DNA of 64,000 nucleotides from Gavia stellata (Eukaryota; Chordata; Aves; Gaviiformes; Gaviidae), in NCBI RefSeq assembly GCF_030936135.1, contig NC_082617.1, forward strand, positions 740,001 through 804,000. Direction: 5' to 3'. The translations under genes and the position numbers were made by a program. Below, piece after piece: positions 56,926 through 64,000 of this stretch. Numbering within the stretch: the stretch's first letter is position 1; every line of letters starts with the position of its first letter. A model generated the notes under the pieces. That model ran no database searches. It was given only the letters and a program-made list of their open reading frames with translations, and was not told the DNA's origin.

Positions 56926-59900
56926 ATGCTAGTTTCCTTTCCCAATTCGCTCACCAGTGATTAATTCTCAGTTTAATATCTACCTAGGAGCACTGGTACC
57001 CACCAGTGCCACAACTCCAACCTCAATGGCTTTTACCACCATGAGCTCATGACAGTTCTGCAGATGGTGTCAACTGGCAGACAGGCAAAGGATATAAATA
57101 CTCCTGCCAGCTGTCGGAGATGAAAGTCAGGACAACATAGCCTAGCAGGAAGGCTGCGGTTTATCTGTGGCTTTCAGGAAACTTTTCAGTGACACAGCTT
57201 TTTGCCATCAGAGCTGAATTTCAGCTGGATTTTGGCTCCGTGTGGGACAATGGTCCAACTCCAGCAGCACTCAATCCTTGGTCTTTACTCCCAGCTCAGG
57301 CTAAAGGAAAAGAAAAAAGTCACTTTCTACAAGATTCATTTATGCTGAAACAAGCAAAACAAAAAAAAAGTAGACGTTTGACTGAAACCTTATATTCTTC
57401 TGAGTAACAAAGTCACTCAGTAGTCCTACCAAGACCACAATGGACATCAAATTATCAGACAAAATACTGGACTAAGAGGCCTATTACCCCAACCATGAAC
57501 ACCAAATCTGCACCTTTCCTCTCCAGGCTTAGCTGAACACTGTCACTCTAGATGTTACTGTTAAACCAGCCTGAAAAGATTTACAATAGAGAAACTACAA
57601 TAGAGTCCAGCCCTGCAGGAAACCAGGTAATTTTGTCCCTCGGCTTTCCTGAACATCCAGTCCTTATTCTCCATAAAAAAAGAGTCCTGCCTGTTTTTAT
57701 GGTTCGTATTACATAATGTCTGGAGGGAGCCAGAAAACCTGGACTGGGCTAACAGTTATGCTTGACATAAAACGCTGCAGATAGCTGTGCCTGTTGTGGG
57801 AGATAGTTTCCTGCTCTAAGCTCTACAGCTGCTTAACTCTGCAAAGTTGCTGGAAGCAAGTCAGGAGAGCATGAAAATCCCCCACTGGAGAGGAAGGAAG
57901 CAAATGTTGTTATGCAGCCATCACTAAAAAATGGGGCATTTGAGGCCTGAATGGGAATAATAGGAGACGTATATGCAAAACCTTCACCAAGAACCAAGTA
58001 ATTCACCTCATGCAGGTATAACTTGAGTTGTGTGACATTTGTCTGGTCCAACAACAGGCAAATTGTTGGGAAAAACTATGCTGCCGTTTAGCTCTTGCCG
58101 TCCTTGCCCATTTGGTGTACATACCCTCACCAGATGCCCCTGCAGTAAGAACCTCCTTGGCATGCATATCCTCAGCAGATACCCTTGCAGTAAGAGCCTC
58201 CATTTCCCCTTTCCTGAGCACATTCCTCATCCAACCAGTTGTGCCAGAGTGATCAGTCCCACCAATGTCTCCTCTGCTCTGTACATGGGAAAATTAATAT
58301 CAGCAAAGAAAAAGGGCTTGGTCATTGCCTTTCTGCACTTCAGGATTCGTCTGAGCAGGGAGAGTGCAGAGCAGTTCCTCCTTATCCTATAAATCATGTC
58401 TCTGCCTGTCTTCCCTGCTCTCAGTGATGAGCAGCTGCCAGCCTTTCACAGATCAGAAGAGGTGTTACCAGAGATTATAAAATAAGTTAAAAATGGAATG
58501 CAGCAGGAAATAGCTTGTCAAAGCAGAGGGTGCTAGAGAGGCTGGTAGGAAAGAAACCACTAAAATGAAATCCTTTTTGGATAGCTTGTCTCAATATATA
58601 ACCATAAGGAGAGTTAAGCAAAGGGTCCTGGAGGAAACCAAGCAAATGCCAAACCAGATGTTCCACAAGGGCCTGCAGCTGGTGTGCAATAACTGACAGA
58701 GACCTGTCCTAATTTGCTCTTGAAATTAGGAAACCAGTGTGCCCCAAAAATCAGTGTATGGAAATGTGGGGAAGGAGCCCCTCGATGCAGGTTCAAAGTG
58801 GGTACTCTGTGTTCATGAATCACTGCACTGCCTGGCTGCCCAGTACTAAGACATGCTACAGCCAGCACCAGCTATGGGAAAGATTTGCTTTGCTCTGCCC
58901 AGCAGGAAGGGTCTGTGGGCACCAGTGAAACCAGCAACCTGAGCTCCTCAGAGCCAGGAGCTTCTGTTGAAGTCACCCTGGGAAAACAGAGAGTGAAACA
59001 GCAACATAGCGTGTGAAACGCAACGCGTGAGCGGGGGGAAGTCTCCTCCCTTTGCTTTCCCACATTTCCCCTCCCTGGTAAGGACAACTGTCTTTAGACA
59101 CTCTACCAGTTACCTGTGCCTTTTTGGAGCCTCAGAAACTCCTTGGAACTGGTTTTATAGTAAGGACAAGGGAAATGTGCACCAGGGCTCTTAGCACTGA
59201 GGGTCTTGGGCACTCTAAGATGCTGTACGTTCACAAAATCCAGAAGAAAGGGAAAACCAAGGGACATCTTTTGAAAAAACTGCTAACTTAGCTTGGGCAG
59301 ATGTCCCCACCACAGATACTAAGACTAGTCATGGGCTGAAAAAATTCTCCCTTGGAAATATAAGTGTTCATCAGAAAAAATGCCTGAAAACGTTGTTATT
59401 CATGCAATGTGCTATAAATAGCATAGCCTACAAAAGGCTAAGCCAGAAGAACATCTTTCCTTGCTGCTTTGAATGATAATCTCCCCTTGCAGGTAGACAT
59501 TACTCCTTTCCCACAAGGCAAGTCTCCAAGCACATGGAAGCTCCCCTTGAGCACCTGCAATGGTGTGAACTCTCAAGCAAGCTCTTATTTCACATTGCTT
59601 AACAGCAGATCTGTCAGACTTTACCTCCCAGCTCCCCAGTGCCAACTGTCTGCCCTTTGTGCACCTTTAGGAGTTGCATGGCAATGTCCTTACGTTAGCA
59701 CACAGCAGAGGAATGCAATGACTGGGGCTTGCTGCTTGTTGTTTTACATGCTTACAGCTTTTGCAGCTTTCCCCATCCTTGCTGCAAAGCTCTAGCATCT
59801 TGGTGGCAACGAAGCCCCAGGACCCCACCAGGAGCCAGGATTTCACCTACGATTTCACATTAATCAGTGCTAAATCCTGTGTTGCACACATTACAATGCT

Positions 59901-62270
59901 CCCACATGGACTTTTTGAAGGTCTTCTGGTTGTACCTTCTGGTTTGCTAAGCTTAATCTCTTGGGGATTTGTAGATCAGTTCAATTCTGGTGACTTCACT
60001 CTTGGCATATATGTCTCTAGAGGTGAAGTGATGGGTCACAGTGTTCGAAGGTGCTTCCCATTCACCCAGTCTGCTTAAAATTCTTGTTTTCTCATCCCCA
60101 AAGTGCTCCTGGACTTTCAAGACTAACAGGGGACATTTACCAGGGCTCAAGGGAGAATCTGCATAGAAAAAAGAATTGTTGATGGTGTAAATGATCAGCC
60201 TTCTGCAATCTTCACTGAATCCTGGGATGAGGAAAAGCAATTAAGGACATATTGATCAGCGGGCTAATTTCAAATTCTACCCCCGGGGCCTGACCTACTT
60301 TGGACTAAGCACATTCATTGGCAGTTCGTCCCCCTGCTCCCAAAAGTATCTGCATCCACAAGGACACTGCTGCTCTCCTCGGACAGAAGAGGGGTGACAT
60401 CTCCAGGTGTCCTCCAGGCTGGATGGAGCCCACAGCTGGTAACACCGAAGGGCATACATTAGTGCTGGGCAGATACATCACCGCTGCCTCCATAGTGTGT
60501 GTTCTCAGACCAACCCAGAGCTGGCCACCCCTCTAACGGAGCAACTTGGAAAAGCTGCGCAAAACCATTCTTTTTTTTTTTTTTTTTTTTTTTTTGGCAG
60601 GACAGATCTAGCCTGGAGCCCTTTAGAGACTGTAACGATGGGGTAATCTGCAAGGCCAGTTTTGCCATTGCTTTTTGCAATGATTTTCCAAGGGAAACAG
60701 CTGAGGGCAGCAGCCTTTGCCTCCAGATAGTTGAAACAAGGTATTGCAGCTGTTTCCAGGCACAGAACACAGGATACAAGGCACTGGGCAGAAGTCTTCT
60801 CAGTGCTAGGGGCTGGCTCTTCTTCATCTCCACCTGCCCCATGGGGCAGACACAAGATGGGCAGCACAGGCTGTACAGATGAGAGAAGAAGGGTGCAAAA
60901 GTCCCCAGTCACCCTATAGCTGCCCTGCATAGACCTTTCCCTCCCTAGCAGCTCAGAGGCACCTGCTCACACTTTTTCCTTCTGAAAGGCTGAAGAAAGA
61001 AGCTGGTCTCGTTTTTCCCCAAGAATTGCATGCACAGTGCTTGCCACAGATGAGATACCCATAAAGCAAAACCCAAACTTGAATGCAACCAGTCTGATCA
61101 CGATACCTTGGATTTCCCTGCACTTTTTTCAGATGGGAGCAAGAAAGTAAGGTGTGCGTTTCCCTGCCAGAATTGGCTCTCAGGAATGACAATAATCACA
61201 TCTACTGGATTATTGTTTTACTTGCATATATATATATATATATAAGAATGTGTATATGAATGTGTGTATGTATGGGCTATTTGGGGGACACAGAATTTAA
61301 AGTGACAACTAAATACTTATCTGTTCCCTGCCTTCTGCCATTTGCTTAACATTAAAATAGACTGCCATATATCACTGGAATTTGGGATGTTAGAGGGACC
61401 TCATGATAGAAGTGAGTACTTGAAGGGGGGCTATGTTCTGCCTCTGATATCCTGATAGCTGGGAAAGGTTCCAAGAAATCACAGTCTCCTCTGAACTGGG
61501 ATGCAACAATAAGGAGGAAAAACCCCTTAAATTCTGCCCTCTGCTAAAATTCACAAACTTTACAGGCTCTGTTTCTGGAGGTGACATGGGGGTCAAACTT
61601 GATGAGGCAGTGTGGGCTTCTAGTAATGCTGCCACAAATGAGCAGAGCACAAGGCATAGCAACAGCAAAGGAAAAGAGAAATCCTGCTCACTATTACAAT
61701 GAACAGGGACTGGAGAAAAAAACAGATGGGGGAAAAAATCAAACATGCTCTGCCCACCTAACCTTGCCTGGACACACAGAGTTTTAACTCCATGTCAGTC
61801 ATGGATCATGTATAAACTGAAACCTCAGTATGAAGGGTTGCAAAGTGACGCTGAGCTGCCTGGCAGGCAGAGCGTTGGAGCATGAGCCAGGCTGTGCTGC
61901 TTCTTTCTGCCAGTGGCTTTAGCTGACCTTGGGCTTTTTGTTTCCCAGTGCCTCAGTTTCCCCATCTACAAAGTAAGCTCTGCTCTTTGTAAAGGGCCAG
62001 TAGCAGGGAGGATGAGGGGAACTGTCTGCACTTAGATAAAGGTATGTTTTGGTGGTTCATTTCCTCTAGAAATACAATATGGGAGGCGAAAGGCTTCCAA
62101 AATTTGCAGAGGATGGAGGTGAGACAGGCTGGGACATCCGGGCAAGAACGTTCCCATCAGACTTGTTGGAAGTGGCTTGTCTGGAAAACATCTTAGGACC
62201 CAGACAGAGTCCCAGACCTGAGAGCAGGCAGTGGGCAAGCGCAGAGGTGGAGCTTACACTGGGGTTTTTT
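56926..62270. other. No gene recognised; poly-T and TA runs
   Basis: About 5.3 kb of unremarkable sequence with short frames only. A run of 25 T is at 60571-60595 and a (TA)n run at 61225-61244. Distal regulatory elements or non-coding exons of the ficolin-type gene may lie here but cannot be seen by eye. Confidence 0.45.
60571..60595. repeat. Poly-T run (25)
   Basis: Twenty-five consecutive T. On minus this is a poly-A tract that could mark the end of a retroposed sequence lying to its right, but no source gene was recognised. Confidence 0.9.
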
Positions 62271-62276
62271 GTTAGG

Positions 62277-62284
62277 TATAAAAG
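62277..62284 (+). promoter_or_regulatory. TATA box of the ficolin-type gene
   Basis: TATAAAAG lies 89 bp upstream of the initiator ATG, which would place transcription start near 62307 and leave a 5' UTR of about 60 bp. The context suits a tissue-restricted, inducible gene. No CpG island is seen here. Confidence 0.7.
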
Positions 62285-62365
62285 GCTTAGATGGGTCAAT
62301 GTTAACCGCAGCGCCTGGGACGTGGATGACGGGAGCTGCACAGAGAGCGAAGAGCAGTGCCGGCC

Positions 62366-63379
62366 ATGGGGCAGGCAGCCCCAATCCTCCTGGCCCTGCT
62401 GAGCCTAACAGCGACTATTTGTGATGCCCAGAACACCTGCCCAGGTGAGTGGGGCACAAATCCTACCGCCATCCTGCTGAGACAGCCTATTTTATCTCCC
62501 CCCATAACACAAGGAGCAGCGGGGGGGTGGGGCAGGATATTATTTTTTTCCTTCTGTGCTTTTTTTTAATTCGACTGCAAGTGGAAGGAGGGTAAGGGGG
62601 AAGATGACATCTCAGCAGCCACTCTACAAAACTGCTGGCTCTAACGAAAGATGTAGCACCATTCCCCAGTCACCAGTGGGATCTCCAGGAACAGGCTGTC
62701 CCTGTTGCGGTTTTCCATCCTGGTTAAGGGGTTTTTGTTCCTGGTGCCTTGGCCCAGCTACTAAAGGATGCAGAGCAATACAAAGGATCAGTCAAGTGCT
62801 TACTAGGTGCCAGGGACGCTGGCGGCTTTGGGATGCTGCACAGCACAGCTTTCTGCCTACATTCCTCGGAAAGGCGATAGGGGTGATTTCAAACTGACCC
62901 GCCGTCAGGCAATTTGATAGAACCTTTACTGTCCACAAATCCGTCAATGTCACTTACTCTGCTGTCAATAGCCCCCAATGCACCTCTCAGCTTTTGTTTT
63001 ATTAAGCTACAGTATATTTGTCATGCATGTAATGTCATATATAAAAGCCTCCTTTCCCACCGAACTCCCCTGAAGCCAGAGATTCAGTGTCTAGCTCCTC
63101 CAATATGTGAGATCCTCAATGCCATCTGTTAATCCATACCACACCTCCAAACTCCCACCCTCATTGCTTTTGCTTGCACTGTTTCTGACTCCAGAGGGTT
63201 CCGTTTCCTCTCTAAGACATTCAGAGCCCTAATAATCTCCATGAAGACTGTCTTTGTTTCCTCAGAGGTGAGAATAGTGGGACTGGGTGATGCTGACCGG
63301 CTCGCCATTCTCCAAGGATGCCCAGGGATCCCAGGTGCCTCTGGCCCAAAAGGAGAACCAGGTCTCCAAGGAGAAAAAG
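62366..63379 (+). CDS. FCN: Ficolin-type lectin, 5' part (exons 1-2, partial)
   Basis: Two exons fit the start of a ficolin, a secreted oligomeric pattern-recognition lectin that binds acetylated sugars on microbes and activates the complement lectin pathway through MASP proteases. Exon 1 (62366-62444) encodes a signal peptide, MGQAAPILLALLSLTATICD, with AQNTCPG after it, including an N-terminal Cys that in ficolins links subunits. It ends at a CCAG/GTGAGT donor in phase 1. Exon 2 (63266-63379, 114 nt, after TTTGTTTCCTCAG) reads EVRIVGLGDADRLAILQGCP and then Gly-x-y repeats GIPGASGPKGEPGLQGEKG, the start of the collagen stalk, and ends in phase 1 at AAAG/GTGAGG. The ATG has G at -3 and +4. 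Later collagen and fibrinogen-like exons lie beyond the window. Which avian ficolin this is cannot be told from the N-terminus. Confidence 0.85.
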
Positions 63380-64000
63380 GTGAGGCCCCAAAAGCCAGCG
63401 ATGAACACTGTGATATGAGGTGGCTTTGTTGCTTTTGGTAGGGGAAGCAAGCTGAGGCTGGAGCAGTGGCTGACCTGGCACTGGCTTCTGTGAGCAGCTG
63501 GAGAGTTGAATAGGAGTGGAAAACACCCCACGTAGAGATGTGCTGGTACACATGCAGTCGTCTTCTTTTACCTGAGTCGTGTCACAAGTCTGAAGTGGTC
63601 CTGGGGTGTGAAGTGTCATAACTCATTTGTTTCTTCCACAGTAAAAAAATTGATTTCTTTTCTGAGTCTTTATTGAACAGTCTGGGTGGGAGGGAGGCTG
63701 CAATACTCCTGCATGTCTACTGGGGAACAGTTTGGGAACTGTACTGGCACCCCTTACCCCAGGAAGCAAGGGAGACTGGGGTGGGGTCCATCAGGATTTT
63801 CATTGCCAAGTCACAGAGACGATGAATCACATTAGCAGAGGGAGCAGATCCACTACAGCAAAATCCATGGACTGGCTCCAAGATGTACAAAACTCATAGG
63901 AATTCATACCTGAACGGCAAATTAGGACTTACACTGGCAGTACCAGTGTAATGTAGCTTCAACAGAAGAAAAGGGAGTAAGATATGTTGCAAGGTTGAAT
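63380..64000. other. Intron of the ficolin-type gene
   Basis: No further Gly-x-y exon with proper splice sites was seen up to the window end, so this is read as intron 2. Confidence 0.6.

Noticed and set aside
60499..60930. Overlapping frames beside the poly-T run as a processed pseudogene
   Set aside because: The poly-A on minus suggests retroposition, but no source protein or target site duplication was recognised.

Overview
This is nuclear DNA of a bird, probably a neoavian rather than a chicken-like species. The signs are many chicken-repeat-1 (CR1) LINE fragments ending in short ATTCTGTG/ATTCTATG tails, several retroviral LTR types I associate with Neoaves, intact OR14-type single-exon olfactory receptors, and a ficolin-type gene. 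It is repeat-rich and gene-poor. No prokaryotic features, CRISPR arrays, rRNA or convincing tRNA genes were seen.

Layout. Positions 1-3160 are a purine (GA) array. Positions 3372-10752 (minus) hold a degraded, intron-containing copy of RBBP6. Its DWNN-domain exons, half of its RING finger and a poly-proline exon are recognisable with good splice sites, but it has lost its start codon, carries a nonsense codon, lacks several exons and runs into the GA array. A CpG-rich stretch and a 37-bp minisatellite lie upstream (10480-11640). Positions 11770-18080 contain retroviral debris: an antisense pol piece, an env relic with a 3' LTR, a solo LTR with a perfect 5-bp target duplication, a proline-rich gene relic and another probable LTR. 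Positions 19781-25550 are a decayed gammaretrovirus-like provirus whose env stays in one frame but has four stop codons. Positions 25739-36860 are a mosaic of CR1 pieces, class III-like (ERVL/spuma-like) pol pieces and a broken olfactory receptor next to a 64-bp minisatellite.

Positions 38160-51010 are an olfactory receptor cluster. Two full-length OR14-type genes (40161-41120 and 49829-50764) are preceded by related flanking blocks (38160-39180 and 46300-47345), which points to segmental duplication, with solo LTRs and a CR1 inserted between. Positions 51861-52640 hold a tandem array of a ~175-bp unit followed by about 36 copies of CCCTT. A 1.4-kb CR1 in minus orientation sits at 55462-56925. 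After about 5 kb with nothing recognised, the window ends in the 5' part of a ficolin-type gene (plus strand, TATA box at 62277, two coding exons), which runs off the right edge.

Functional content is therefore two odorant receptors (one with an altered DRY motif) and the start of a secreted collagen/fibrinogen-like lectin of innate immunity. The most noteworthy item is the RBBP6-derived relic, where the mutations can be read codon by codon.
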